Positions 33,860-46,758 of a DNA stretch of 64,000 nucleotides are shown here, in pieces. This DNA is from Paragonimus westermani (taxonomy: Eukaryota; Platyhelminthes; Trematoda; Plagiorchiida; Troglotrematidae), in contig QNGE01002377.1 of assembly GCA_008508345.1 (NCBI GenBank), positions 32,008-96,007 of the forward strand. The letters run 5' to 3'. How positions within the stretch are numbered: position 1 is the first letter of the stretch; every line of letters starts with the position of its first letter. The notes below the pieces were generated by a model. That model did not search any database, was not told where the DNA came from, and saw nothing but the letters and a program-made list of their open reading frames with translations. The position numbers and the translations under genes are program-made.

Positions 33860-35436
33860 CATGAGTATGCCGCTATCTTTGCAACGTCTTAATCAGCAAG
33901 CAGGATCTAGTGATGGGCGCTTTCAGGTTAATTTTTCAGAACACACAAGTACCACTAAGGCCCTCCTGAATGTTCTGCTTATGAAGAGTCGGGTACCTAC
34001 CAGTATCCTGGCGTTATCAGGGGGAAGGGTAGTATTCAGATGGGCATAAGTCTTCCCACCCTTTAGGCGCTATGTGAAGTGGTGAAACCGAAGGCCTCCT
34101 AGGCAAGAAGGTGATAGATGTGTGAACATATGCCGAATCCTGGGGCGAGCAATCGCCAGCTTACCCGCTGTTACTCCATGAGCCCAGACGAACGCCAGAG
34201 AGCCGGTCGCAATCATGTTGTGACCGATGGAATCTGTGGTGGCAAGAACTGAAGACTGGCAAAAAACTGTTAGAAACTGGTGGATCGCGAAATTAATCTG
34301 ATTTCTGTGCAGCACCGATTGAAAAAACGTGTCGGTCACAATCCCAGTAACGGTGAGATTTTCTGTTTAGCCGACCAGACAGCACCATCTGGAGTCGAAT
34401 AGAAGATCAAAGTGCATGGAACGATGGACGTCGTGTATTGTCACCTCGGTGTCGGTGACGACGAAGTTCCAGCTGAAAGGCTCACGAAGACTTAAGCGGA
34501 CAAGAACGCTGTTCGAACACCTTGATGGTGATCCCGTTGACTGCGCGAAGGTTCTGTGTGATGGGTCAGTTCAGCTGATGAGTCTCGGGTGAGAGGACGC
34601 TGGCCTCGGCGCCAACGTCAGCAAGACAGCAAATCCGCCTCATGATAATTCGGGCTGAAAAGACAATCCGACAAACTGTTTCGATAACCAGTAAGACTTG
34701 GCTGCCCCACTGGTTGGACGGACCAAAAATACACAATTGTCGACATTGTGGAGCGGTCCGACCAAGTTGATGTTGATACCAGCGACGATTGGAATTAGTG
34801 TTTGGTTAAAATGAACGAGGTGCACAAGGCCCTCAACAGCTGTTGTGTCGTCGATTGGGGGGCAGTCGATCTTAACCCCAAAAGCTACGTTATCAAAGCA
34901 TAAAACTACTCAATTAGACCATTAGTTTGAGCAGTCAGCGTGAAGATGATGCCTTGTCGACTGAAATTGAGTAGGGAGATTAGTGCCGAGTGTTGTCCAT
35001 CTGCAGTCATTAGTATTGTCTGACTGTGCCATGGTGGTTGGCGGGTGTTTCGTGAGGATATCCGGTATATCTCTAAGCAATCGCTTGAACCAAACATGAA
35101 CAAAAACCGCTGCATCTGTCAATCGTTACGTGTGGCAAAGGTGTTGCAGCGATTTAGGCCCACCGACCTCAGTTGCGCTAAAATTTGAGCAATGCGATGG
35201 TCGTGGGAAAAACCAACGCATTTAGTCACTCTCAGATCTAGTGACCCGTACGGTTTCGTGGAGCCCGGTAGCCTCAGAATATCGTTCACCCCGTTAACGA
35301 CGTTAGTGGGGAATGCTGCTATCACATAACGTGTACGAGTTACTGCAGGAGTTATCTGCCCTGGCGCCGAAGTGGTTTCTGACTGCACTAAAGCAGCAAA
35401 AGGTGAGATCAGTGTGCTTATCGAAGTGTCGGACAT
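33860..35436 (-). mobile_element. Ty3/gypsy (CsRn1-like) remnant: gag, protease and RT start
   Basis: Reading down the minus strand, 35,436-35,119 is gag (RYVIAAFPTNVV..NDILRLPGSTKPYGSL, the KxxxVVxxLPxxV..NPYxxLK pattern). Its continuation is in other frames to about 34,900. At 34,650-34,480 comes an aspartic protease with ADVGAEASVLSP, where the canonical DTGA is DVGA. At 34,290-34,080 is the start of RT (HNMIATGSL..AGKLAIARP..MFTHLSPS), and 34,079-33,860 shows LHIAPKG and a RYPTLHKQNI-like segment. Stops and frameshifts are numerous. Palm and catalytic motifs were not found downstream. It is a dead element of the same broad type as the one at 45.8-51.9 kb. Confidence 0.7.
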
Positions 35437-35634
35437 AACAATACTTCAAACTTTTGATATACTATAAATATTATATGGTTAATTGATTTGAAAAGCACAA
35501 TGAACATAGGAAAACACTGCATCACGGTTGCGGAAAAACATACTGTGAAAAGTGTATTCGAACAAGACCACCGATTTTTTGCATCCCCCGCTAGGCCACG
35601 TTTTCCAACTGTGCGTGAACTGGACGTAATAGAA

Positions 35635-35836
35635 GAACGGAGGCTCAGTATTCATTGGATGGAATGTACATGTGGTATCGTACAACTTCACGAATGGCGC
35701 CGACAGGAAAAGTTATCTGATGAGTCTGGAGGGTGGTCGTGGATAAGTGAGCGAACCTGAATTGCGTAGTTTTCCGGTTCACCTCATGAAGTCACGCGAT
35801 GTGTGAACAAATAATAGGACAGTATGCACCATGTGA
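35635..35836 (+). repeat. Dispersed repeat, copy B
   Basis: Partner of 30,897-31,092. It lies 5' of the non-LTR RT that starts near 36,110 in the same orientation, so it could be part of that element's 5' region or an unrelated short repeat. Copy A has no RT beside it. Confidence 0.75.
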
Positions 35837-36109
35837 ACTTGGAGTGGGCTGTTCGGATTTGAGGGTAAGTTGGTCTACTCGTTTTGTTGCTGGTATTTTT
35901 AAGTGTTTCTCCGCGGGTCATTCAAGTGTCTAAGCATCTTACAAACGATCCAAGTCATGAACCACCTTTGTTCGACAAGCTTCTACGGATTAACATTATA
36001 AATCAGGTCATCCGGTCTTATCTAACACCCTGCCGGTAGACTCTCCGGACCTACTATGCTTACCTTAACGAGCAATGTGGCAAAAGGGTGGTGTCCGGGA
36101 TACTGTGCA

Positions 36110-38440
36110 ACATGGGCGACTGTTAACAGTCTGCCGCAAAAGAACGTCAAATCTTCGCTTCCTCTCTCCCCAGACTTGCTGGAGTTGCAGAGGGCGATTG
36201 GTCAACTGCGCAACGGGAAGGCTGCAGGCGAGGATGAGCTGCCAGGTAAGATCCTGAAGGATATCGTTCCGGCTTTGGAACGCGCTTTGCTTTAGCTGGT
36301 TCACTCCATTTGGAAGCACGAGGTGATGCCGCGAGACTTCAAGGACACCATTATCGTACGCTTGTTCAAAGGCAAGGGTGGCCAGCAATGCACCGACAGC
36401 TACCGAGGTATCAGCCTTTTGAGCTGTGCAGGCGAGGTACTTGCCAGAATCCTCCTGAACCGACTGAATGCAGACGTTCTGGAGGTGAATGTTCCCGAGG
36501 AGCAGTGTGGATTCCGGTCTAGTCGAAGTACTATCGACCTGGTGTTTGCTAGTCAACAGATTCAGGAAAAGTCCCGGGAACGGAATCAGTCCTTGTATGC
36601 CCTGTTCTTGGACTTCACCAAGGCTTTCGATTCCATGAACCGCAAGGCGCTGTGAACGGTGCTTGGTAAGCTTGGATGTCCAGGTCAGTTCTTCAATATG
36701 GTTAGGTTGTTGAATGCGAGCATGAAGGCGGAGGTACAATCGTGTGGATTGACCTCTGATGATTTCGACATCGTCACTGGGGTGAAGCAGGCTTATGTCC
36801 TAGATCTAGCCCTATTTAGCTTATATTAGACTGCGATGGTAACAGTTGCTTTTCAGAACTCTGGAGAGGATGGCGTCGAGGTGGAGTACCGGACGGACGG
36901 GCGTCTGTTGAACATCCGACAATTTGGCGCCTCAACCCGGCTGCAGACCTCAACCATGCGCATGCTTCTGTTCGCCGATGACAGCGCCTTGCCAGCGCAC
37001 AGTGAAAAAGAGCTGCAACGTCTAGCTACAGCGTTCGCTTCGACAGCATCGAAGTTTGGATTGGAAATCAACACAGGTAAGACGTTTTCGTTGCTACTTG
37101 GGTAGCAACTTGTCGGCAGACTTGTCCGTGGGCCGCGAGCTGAAAGTGCGTGTGGCGAAAGCTAGCGCTGTTTTCGGACGTCTCGAAAGGCGTGTCTGGA
37201 AGAACCGTAGCCTCAAGATGGCCATGAAACTGTGTGTCTACCGCTCGATGGTGCTGTCTATCTTGCTGTACGGCAGTGAGACGTGGACACTGTATCAGCG
37301 GAACGTGAGCTATTCGAGCCACTTCCATGTTCAGTGTCTGAGGCGAATTTTGGGTGTTCGGTGGTCGGACATGATTCCGAACACTGAGGTACTGCGGCGA
37401 GCGGACATGGACAGGATGGAAACCATAATGATGCTGAACCAGCTCCGTTGGCTCGGTCACGTTCGTCGGATGGGCGAGGCCCGTATCCCGAAGCAATTAG
37501 TGTACGGACAAGTGAAGTCAGGTAAGCGAAATCCTGGTGACCAGAAGCGGGGGTAGCAGGATGTTGCGCAGGTAAGTCTTTCACGTTGTAACATTGATTT
37601 TAGATGTTGGGAAGATTTGGCGTTGAACCTGGAGGAATACTGTTCGGGCGGGCGTCCAAAAGTTCAATGAGCAATTGTTGCGTGGTCGCGAGCGCAAGCG
37701 TGCGGTACGCAAAGGAATCATCGGTGCCATAGGTCGCGGTGACGTGACTATATGGCGTTGCGATGCGTGCGGTCGCCAATGCGCTGGTCGTTTGGGGCTA
37801 GTAGGTTACCAACGTACTCATAGTACACCGTCGGCGAAGAGGCGGCGATTACGTTAGGCTCAGGTAGGTCATATCAGTATATTTATTCTACTTCTGTTAC
37901 TGACTGCATCGGCCAACATCCTGGTCATTGACAAGTAATCCGCTCTTCTTTTCCAAAACTTGAGTGTCTGTGGCCTTCTACCCATTTTTTCTTCAGCTTT
38001 GTTGATGAATTGTATGATGAATGGTCTGCCTGGCTATTCATAGTTCAGCGAGAAATTTGCTCTTCATCCCTACCTTCTTTAGGTTGCACTAACCTGCACT
38101 CCTATACTGCAACGCTTCTTGTATTACACTTCAAAGATCTTTCTTCTCAGTGTAGCTCTCTTCATTGCAGCCTCTCTCCGTTTAGTTTCCGAGAGATAAG
38201 AGTTTCCCTTCCTTATTAGCCAATCAAGTGGCTAAGTAGCACTGGCCGGCTGGACAGAAAGGCCCCACCGGCACACCTCCCGGTCTTATTCCTCCGGGTT
38301 TACACTGGATACGTTGTGTGTTGGTGGAACTGCAATTAGTGCAGCGCAAGCCAATTGCAGTGATGGATAGGCGCAGGCGTCCTTTGGCTTCGGTCACTGC
38401 GACGGGCTAATCCGAATCGGATGCCGCCTACCAATATGTC
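36110..38440 (+). mobile_element. Non-LTR retrotransposon: nearly complete RT, C-terminal zinc finger and 3' UTR
   Basis: One frame (36,116 to about 37,080) carries RT motifs in order: AIGQLRNGKAAGEDELPGK, FKGKGGQQCTDSYRGISLL, EEQCGFRSSRSTIDLVF, LYALFLDFTKAFDSMNRKAL, GVKQAYVLDLALF (degraded GVxQGxxLSPxLF) and LLFADDSA (FADD codons at 36,971-36,982). It has three in-frame stops (36,293, 36,653, 36,828). After one frameshift near 37,085 come YLGSNLSADLSVG, LYGSETWTLYQR, MLNQLRWLGHVRRMGEARI (to 37,556) and the C-terminal zinc finger (37,675-37,857). The endonuclease is absent, so the copy is 5'-truncated. The clade is RTE/RTEX-like by motif wording but not certain. The 3' UTR runs to about 38,440. 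Confidence 0.85.
37675..37857 (+). pseudogene. C-terminal zinc-finger segment of the non-LTR element
   Basis: The frame ends CDACGRQCAGRLGL..YQRTH, the CxxC-x12-HxxxH finger commonly found at the C-terminus of such RT proteins, followed by a basic tail. The first zinc-ligand histidine is replaced by tyrosine. It is separated from the RT part by a frameshift near 37,560-37,670. Confidence 0.7.
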
Positions 38441-39570
38441 CGATTAATGGTATCCTCAATCATTCACACTGGTACAGTGCCTCCTAAACTGCTCACAAAC
38501 ATCATGACCCGTGCTGGGTCCGTATAGACTGCAAAGTCCGGGAAAGAAAGTGATTCCTTCTTACGGTCAGGACGGAATCCTTAATAAGTTTCTACATAGC
38601 CCGCCTTCCGGCACCCGTTTCTTAAGTCGAATCAGCAACCAAAGTCGAAGTTCAGCTTCTGCAAGAACAGTGAGTGAACAGCACTCACTGCCGAAGAGAA
38701 AGCGAATGCACTCAGAAGCTCTTTTGCAAGCAACCAATAGGCCCCACACTTGGGGGTATCCCGGTTGTACACTCAAATTCACTTAAGTCGACGGCGACAC
38801 GCCCTATGAACCACAGCTGGGTTTCACGAAACTCCAAAAGGACAAAAAGGCTGTTCACGCAAGACAGAAGTCAATTACTGGTGAAGCAACATGACCAGTC
38901 TCCGACAACAATAGAGCGAGTGGAAGGTTGTAAAACGTTCGTGAATTATCATGCGCACCAAAGTTGCGGTAGCCCCACAAACATAGATGCGGTTATCTTA
39001 TGGATAGTGTAACACGAGGCCAATCTGTGTGACGTTACAATCAGTCCGCCAAACATATTATCGCAGCTAGACAAGTACAAAATTCATGCAAGGCCACTCG
39101 AAAAACTTATAGGAAGGTAAATATCCACGCTCCTAATCCGGTCGTGCTGGACCCTTAACTCGGGCGAACCTCTGAAAGACAATTAGTTTTAACTGATCTG
39201 GGAACCTCTGGAGAACACGGAGCGACGAATCGGCGCTGAGTGCACAGGATGGGAGGATCTATATGCGTCCCACATTGTTCGAAATATGTGCAGGCGAGGA
39301 GTCCGTAGACATACCGAGCTCATACAAGAAAAGGCTTTCCTCAGAGCTCGAGGGAACAAAACGACTTTTTCAGACATATGAGAGGATCATGGAAGATTAA
39401 ACCTCTAGTTCTTCCGTTGCGACTGCCCGACGGGGAGACCTCATCTGACTCCTTAGTTTCGACCGAGTTATTCAAGTAGTACCATCCTGCAGTCTACGGC
39501 GTCGTACTACTGACTTGGCATTCTATTCTACCGCTGCATAATACCTGGGAACCACCTGTCACCGCTAATT
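38441..39570. other. No gene recognised
   Basis: Frames at 38,511-38,786 and 38,674-39,012 (+) resemble no family. Some of 39,240-39,570 may be the degraded 5' part of the CR1-like element that becomes recognisable at 39,577. Confidence 0.35.
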
Positions 39571-39576
39571 TTTCGT

Positions 39577-40900
39577 GTGCTGAATGTTGAGGACCTTTTA
39601 TTCGAGACTAATTCATACAGCGTAATGGGTTCTGACGAGATCCATCCTAGAATTCCCAGAGAAGCAGCTGCCAGACTGGAAGGGCCTCTTTGTAAGGCGT
39701 TCATTCAGACTATTCAGACTGGAATCTTTCTAAGTGCAAGGAAAGACGAGACGGTCACGTCGGTTTTCAAAGTGGGTGTCCGGCAATCTCTGGTTAGTTA
39801 GTGTCAATCAATCTTACTAGTATTCCGTATAAGATAATGTAACGTCTATTGAAAAACGCCACAATCAGTCATCTCTTATCCAGCCACCTCTTTTGCCCTA
39901 CCTACCATGGCTTCCCTCCTAACAGGTCACGCATAACAAATGCTAATTTTCACTGTTAGTCTGACGGAGTCTAAATACAGTGGTCTTATCCCAGATGCCA
40001 TCTCCTTTGACATTGTCAAGGTTCATGATCATGTCTCGCATTGCTCCTTGAGACAAAAAATGGAAGCTTAGGGCACTCAAGGAGGGTCTCTCCGCTAGAT
40101 TGCTTCTTTTCTTGATAAATGGGCTCTTAGAGTTAAAGCTGGATAGGACATTTTCTCCCCTCTTCCATTATTGCGGGAGTTCCTTAAAGCTTGGTGGTAG
40201 TCCTGTGTTATTTCTGGTCTACATCAACGACTTTCCGGACCATATACTCAGCAACTCTCTTCTATATGCCGACGGCTCAAAATCAGGAATACAACTGATC
40301 TCAGTGAACTACAGGCTGATCCCAATGCGATTGGGCGCTGGATGGACGATTAGAGCCAATCACTAAGTGACAATAAGTGTACCAACATGTTACTCGGTGG
40401 AGCTTCTGGCAAGGCCTTCGTGATCCATACTGCATTTAGCAAAGTTGATGACATGAAAATCGGTCTGAAGAAAGATCTGAGCATCCGGCTAGCGTCTGAC
40501 TTATTCTTCGTGTATCGCCATGGAAGTACAGAAAAAAGGATCCGCCACTCTTGGATCGACTAAAGGCATTTCCCCTTGCATAGATTAGGAGAGTCTCAAA
40601 CACCTTACGGGACATATGCAAGACCGCTTCTCGAATATGCTGATCAGGCGGCGTATACCGGTCCAAGGAGAACATATCAGCACACGGCTACCAAACTGGT
40701 TATGAGCATAGGAAATGTCGCTTACGAGTTTCGACTTGCAGTTCTTGACTTGTATTCACGTGAACTTTGACGAACCCACGGTGATATAACTTTGACCCAA
40801 TTCTTCAATTTAGGTTACGTCGAACAGTTTTCAGCGGTGGAGGATGATTATGGCCGACGAAGACATAATTGGTAGCCTTTCGAGCTTTGTCCCCAGCCTT
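39577..40900 (+). mobile_element. CR1-like non-LTR RT remnant
   Basis: The frame at 39,577-39,801 contains GSDEIHPRIPREAAARLEGPL, matching the GPDxIHPxxLKELA start of CR1-type RT. Around 39,990-40,110 comes FDIVKVHDHVSH (AFDKVPH) and later WALRVK. The frame at 40,100-40,366 contains GGSPVLFLVYINDFPDHI and SNSLLYADGSKS, where the catalytic YADD has become YADG. At 40,576-40,770 is YGTYARPLLEYADQAAYTG .. TKLVMSIG..YEFRLAVLDLYS, followed out of frame by RTHGDI, the typical C-terminal region. Stops, frameshifts and the lost aspartate show it is inactive. Confidence 0.8.
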
Positions 40901-43900
40901 CCTCAAGTGGCAGCTATGTTAACATACGGTTACTACCCACTGGAACAGTCTTCCTTCTGGGATCGCCAGCAGCGTTTTCAGAGACCCCCTCAGAGCACTG
41001 ATTGATTTCCACTTGTACAAAATTCATTATGTAGGTAATTTCACTCTGTTCCTGATATTTAATATAATTGCCAAGACTAATGCTACAACCTGTTTTTGCC
41101 TATTGCTTTTCAGACGCCCTCCTGACACGGATGAAGGGAAACCGACTTTACCCGGGTAGTTTGGGTCCCTGTAACAAACCCGTGTATCAATCACTGAAGC
41201 GCTGATGTTGCATAAAGAGTGATGTAGCTATTTCAGTTCTTCCACGGGTTCCTCAATCTCTCGGTCCTTGTCGTCGAACGTAATTTCAGTTTTGGTAGTT
41301 CAATAATGACACTTGTCCCTTCGCTTGCGTTTTGCGTATATATTCTCACTGCCACCAATTGCACGTCCTCGTAGTATTCAAGATACGCAATTCCTGCTAT
41401 GACCTGCTAATCAGGGATAACGAGAAATGGCTAGTATGCTAAGATACGAACCACGGACGCGTAGTACAGAGTGTAATGATACCAGTAAACACCAGAAGTA
41501 CACAGAGGATCTTGTCTTTCAGTCGAGAGTGTACTTCGTCACAAACCAAAGGCAGCATAGCAGACCAACGCACGCTAATGTCATTTTTGAATAGCCTTGA
41601 ATAGTCCCACCATAACCGGTGAGGTGAAGGTGGAGCAAGCTAACCAGAGACAAAGGAAAAAATGCGTCAAAATTGGGTTTGAACAAGTTGTGGCGCAAAA
41701 AGATGAAGCTCAACTACAGGAGTTACTTTTTGGAGGAATCTAGGGGGAAAACCAATCTTGGGGAGAGGAGGCTTCCCTCAAGAGCTTACCCTCCTTCGTG
41801 GAACAACCATGGTTGAGATTTTGTTGACTAAAAGTGAATGGTGAGACCCCAAAAACATGTTGGGTCAATAGGGGCGGGACAAAGGAGAGTCCACTCTCCT
41901 GTCTATCGGATATCACCTGGAAGGGAGCGCAAACGACAAATCAGTTGTCCTTCTCGAAAAACAAGTTGGGAATCAATTTGACAACCGTACGTGCCTGTCA
42001 CTTTATGTTTCCTGCGATCCGCCCAGGTAGGCACATCAAGTTTTTCAACACTAGGCAGCTAGAAGGATGTAATCTGAAACATAAAAGAAATGTGCGGCCA
42101 TGTTTGACACGAATCTGGAAGAAAATTTGATCACCACCGGGCCAGTGAAATCGCGCGAGGTGTGAATACTGCCAGTGTGACGCTAACGATGAATGGCAGT
42201 TTATACACCAGATAATGATCACAGACAGTCCACACAATCCAAAAGCAGAGAAGAAAACTAACAGTCACACCAAGTATTGCAATGGTACAGACACGGAGCG
42301 GCGATCCGCACAACGTCTAGTCTGACGCGTGAACGATGCGCCACCCGAAGGAGTCGTGATTGTTTGTGATGACTAGGCGGTACATGAGATTGATTGGAGC
42401 CAAGTTGTTCAGAGTCCCCGTAACAAACAAGTTTGTTTCACGGGCGACTAGCCGACAATATCACGCGTTGGACAGCAGGTTGAAGTGCTCCAGAAAGTCG
42501 ATGATTTACTTGGAATTTGGACTCCGCGGCGGTGGAAAGACGTCGGAAGGTGCGGCGAAGACTCAAGTTCAATGTACACCAACGTCGGCCGGAGGCGGTA
42601 ATAGATGTGCCGCTGACTGTGCGTAGAGTTTACCGTGCTCGCGTGAATCGTTCGCGAGGGAGGATACTGGTCCCTGCTCCAGTTTCGATGGGGTAGCAAA
42701 CTCCCGGTTTGCGGTTTCAACTGAGGAACAGGTGACTTAAGGGGCCAGCAGCGTTGGTCGTCGCGACGTGCTGGCCGGCTATTTACCTCGGCTCGTTCTG
42801 GAGAAGGAGCAGGGACTGCGGCAGAATCGAGCACGATCACCAAGCTGCTGGTGGTACCAGCAGTGGTCAGGATTGACAGTAATTGTAGGCACCGGTCGTC
42901 TCTCAGAACTCGGGAAATAATTGGCCTCTGAGCTACCGCAGCCAGATATCAGGCTCATTCACTCTAAACGGTACGTTTGGGACGGAATACACACAGGGAG
43001 GAACGTCTGCAAACCAAAAACCTGCTACTGCATGTTGTCAGCCGTAACGTAGATTGACAGTATACAAATAAATGAGAAAGTATCGGGAACTTTCTTCCGG
43101 AGAACAAAATGCATTAGCCGGAAAAGATAAAAGATTCGGGTTTACCAATTTATTACTTTTATGCAATGAAATAACGATCTCCAGCGTATATATATACCGG
43201 ACGTGAAATAAGAATGCAAATCACTGAGGGACACCAAACGTATATTATAAGATGATTACAAAAAGTCTTGATCAACACTAAACTACCCTCTATGTGAAAG
43301 TAGCTGGAGAAGTTGAAGAGCCGACCGTCTGACGCGTACAGGCTGGAAGTGTGTATGGCACCATTGGCACACACAAGTCAACAAACTTGCAGAAAACCAA
43401 ACGTGATCGCATGTAGCATGCGGACGACATCCAGGGATCCTTACGATCTTTTGAACAATATGGACTAGGATTTTGGGGGAAATTTCACACATCTTACAGA
43501 AGGCAGACCGGGGTTACCTCCAGGTTACTACACGTGGGCTGGCATTTCGTCCGTGTTCTGCAGCTGGGTCAATTCCTGATGGCACTGTACGGGACCGCGT
43601 CTGTGCTACCTCGGACACTTAGTCTGGCTTTACCTGCTTGTGGTATGCGATGTGTAATTCCGCCGTTGCATTTGTAGTGTCGCGAATTACATACAAATTA
43701 GTTGGCGACACGTTAACATTTACGCATCGATCTTGCCACGGGCGGTGGGATTTTTCGGCTGCTTCCAGGGGTGGTTTGGTTCTGTAAGATCAGAAGTGAT
43801 CATCGGTGGAATGGACCGGTCCGTTTACTGAACAGCCATAACAGCTTTCCTGATGATGACAACTAAGACTGACGCTCGGCGGTAACTTTGTGGGCAACCT

Positions 43901-45190
43901 TCCGTCCTTCCTTCAGCTCCCCGACACGCTGTGGTAACCTTACTCATTCGGCTGGAACCAGAAGTGTTGCTGCCTTCGTTGTCGGGCATAGTCTACGAAT
44001 GAGGATCAGCAGTGATTGCATATATCCTGTGCTCAAATGGACAGCAGCCGTATAGGCCAAGAGGTACTGCGGCAATGTTAGTTCCTGGCGATCTAAATGA
44101 TATTGTTCGATAAAGTGGGCAGAATTGCAATGATTCTACTACACCTTTGTTTGGCTGGGTCGTTACTCTGAGGGTGGTAAGGAGTTGTTCGAATTTTGTG
44201 CACACTCAACATATGATATACTTCCTTTATGAGGCAACTTTCACACGTAGCCCTTTGATCAGAGTGCAGCAGAGTGAGTGTATCAAAACCATTTGTTCAC
44301 CAACAATGATGTAACGGTAAAAGCTCGCTGGTTTGACATCGAGAGGCTTCACACGAGTCAGCCAAACATCACTGGAATACATTCATTTTTTTGTCTCGTA
44401 GTCGGTAATGGCTCCATCACATTAAATCTCACACGGTAGTAATTGTTTGAAGCAGGGCCCTGGAAGCTACAGTGTGGGTTTTTGTTCGCACACAGATTAT
44501 ATGGTTGACTCAGGTGCGAATAATATTGCCATGCAGCTTCGACTGCCAAACTCACTGTTGGAGAGCTGCTTCAAATCTTCGTTAACCTGCATGCCCCAGT
44601 TTTAAATGTGCCTTTCGGACAACATCTGAGGCCTTGCCTCCTGGGAGGATTGATATGTGTTTAGTTAATTCAACCGGACAAATGCAATATGTCACCCGTA
44701 ACTCGCAGTATGTCCACCTTGATTATAAGAAGCTTTCGTTAGAGAGATTTGCCTTCCCTTTCTCAATCAGTTGGCTTGGGATTTCCCTCAAGCTGTCGAC
44801 GGTAGAAGATCAGAATTGTACGGGTCATGCAGCCAGTAGTGGGCTTACGTGGCCCTAGCTGTGGGTGTAGATAACTGCGTTAGCAATTTCCACATGGAGG
44901 TAAGAAAGAGCGCCGGCATTCACATGGTGGCTGCCCAGGCGGTACATGCACTCGAAGTCCCAATCCTGCAATTATTCTGGTCAACGTGCTACTCAACCCT
45001 ACGGTCCTCGTCGGCCGCGGAGCCATTACAGCGCCTGGTGGTCCGTTCGAACTTAAGATGGTCTTCACATGGGCCAGGGCGGAATTGTTTAAGAAAATAC
45101 ACCAAGTCCGAAATTTCACGGAACGTAGTGCAACGTGTTCCGCATTTATCGAGTCAACAACCTGCATAGGGAACCATCGCTTCCTCATTA
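40901..45190. other. Unassigned stretch
   Basis: No family was recognised. A 60-codon hydrophobic frame at 42,131-42,313 (-) with two possible membrane helices and a 131-codon proline-rich frame at 42,448-42,843 (-) have no supporting splice structure. Frames at 44,634-45,169 (+) are likewise unassigned; the lower end of the antisense gypsy element described next may extend into 44.9-45.2 kb. It is probably decayed repeats, but a host exon cannot be excluded. Confidence 0.3.
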
Positions 45191-45198
45191 ACCGACTT

Positions 45199-45771
45199 CT
45201 AAGACAGTACAGGGTCGAAAGCTAAGTCACTGTCGTCGGCGTCTAGTACGAAGAGACGGGCTGATGGCGAGATATCCGGAAATTTGTGTATTGGAGGGGA
45301 AATAAACTTATCCTTACGAGAAGTGAATGCTGCGTGACACTCAGCGCACCATACAAATTTCCTGTTTTCCTCTGTAAGTTGATACAGTAGGGATGCCACT
45401 CTTGTGAAGTGTGGAAGAAACTTTCGGTACTAAGAAGCCACTCCAACAAAAATGCACATTTCACACACTGGTCGTGATGTAGGCCAATGAACGATCTACT
45501 TGACCTTCGTGCTATCGGTTTTTCCTCTTGAAGGTGTGACTAGGCGGATTGAGAGTGACACTTTTGCTTTAGGAGCATGCACTGTTTGGTCTTCAGTTCC
45601 GGGTTTAGTCATTCTGAGAGGTTTGAATACATGTTTCAGTCCGCAGTTATGCTCTCCTACTGTGGCGACGTGGACAATAATGTCGTCAAAGTGGACTGAA
45701 CATTCACCTGATATTGGTCTTGCAATACTCTCCGCACTGACCTTTGACTGGTAGCGGGCGGGTAAACCAGG
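45199..45771 (-). mobile_element. Antisense Ty3/gypsy pol, 3' half (RT palm end to RNase H start)
   Basis: Reading down from about 45,770 on the minus strand: PATSQRSVRRVL (PATFQRLM region), then CSVHFDDIIVHVATVGEHNCGL, where HFDD replaces the usual YxDD box, in another frame. Next come SLLYQLTEENRKFVWCAECHAAF and FPDISPSARLFVLDADDSDLAF (45,399-45,199), the tether and RNase H start (FxLxTDASxxGxGAVLSQ). It continues the element whose RT begins at 52,350-51,940. The two halves abut the ends of the nested LTR element. Confidence 0.75.
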
Positions 45772-46052
45772 TGTGGGGACACTATTGGTTCGCTACGTTT
45801 CCGAACCACATTGTAATTCGCTTTGATTGTTGGCACTACTGATGTCGTTTGGTCGCATGTCCTCGCTCTTCTTCTTGCTTGACCGTCCAAGGTCATAAAA
45901 AGAATTTCCGGTTGCTTGCTAACTGGTTGGTTATGCTCCACTTTTGTCGTGCGTTGCTTTCAGCTAATTTAACCGGGCCACTTGCAATGAACGTCGTTGT
46001 CCATTATCAAGTTTTCTGGTTCAATTATTGTGAGGACAAGCACGGTTCTGAA
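45772..46052 (+). repeat. Left LTR of the nested gypsy element
   Basis: Aligns with 51,660-51,938. Shared blocks include AAGGTCATAAAAAGAATTTC, ACTTGCAATGAACGTCGTTG and TTTTCTGGTTCAATTATTGTG. A block of roughly 20 bases near 45,862 is absent from the right copy. The divergence is considerable, so the insertion is old. Confidence 0.75.
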
Positions 46053-46740
46053 CGTAGAAACGTTCGAGTCCTCTACACTTTGGTCAACCCTGTAGTTAAT
46101 GATGTTGGGTAGGGTTACATGGTTGGAGCGTATGTGTTTAGTGAAATACACAAGACCTACGAGGTCAGACACACGGTAAGGGGTATTAACTCAGTATGTG
46201 CGCCCCACATCTATCTGCTGTTGCTTCATACTGCCCAAATTATGAGCTACAACAAGGTACGTTCTCAGGAGTTGGCATTTCTTACGGAACCAGGAAAAGC
46301 TTTTTCAACAATCCTGCCCATATTTGGAGTTCCCGGAAAGAACCTTGCGGAATGTCGCAGGCAGCAAACAGTGGAGTAGCAATTCACCCTTTCCCTTCCC
46401 GAAAAATACGCACGATCCTTATGTAAACACACTAGACAACCACGGAAACCCTAGAATGGACCATGTGATATGAACTCACGCTCCAAGAACCACTCAGGAT
46501 CATGTGAGGTAACCTTACAGCATTAATAATCAATTTCCTTCCAGAACTCTTTTTTGGGCAATCGCAACAAACTAGTGAACCAGAAATTTATTGAACCCAG
46601 TAAGCCGTTTTCAATTCAGGAAGTGTAGTTGACATTATTCTTATCCATCATATATATATTTATACAAGTAGCGTTTTCGTTGTTTCTTTATAGTCGACAC
46701 ATTTCCTTCATTTTGGCTATATTTCGCAACGGACTCGGAA
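46053..46740. other. Leader region between the left LTR and gag
   Basis: About 0.7 kb without a recognised gene or a convincing primer-binding site next to the LTR. Frames at 46,119-46,426 (+) are probably chance. Confidence 0.45.
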
Positions 46741-46758
46741 CAGAAGTCGACGGTTGAA

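Noticed and set aside
36065..36739. 224-codon minus-strand frame
   Set aside because: It is the antisense shadow of the non-LTR RT, whose plus-strand motifs are unmistakable.
42131..42313. 60-codon hydrophobic minus-strand frame with two possible membrane helices
   Set aside because: It is short and isolated, without convincing flanking splice sites or a recognisable family.
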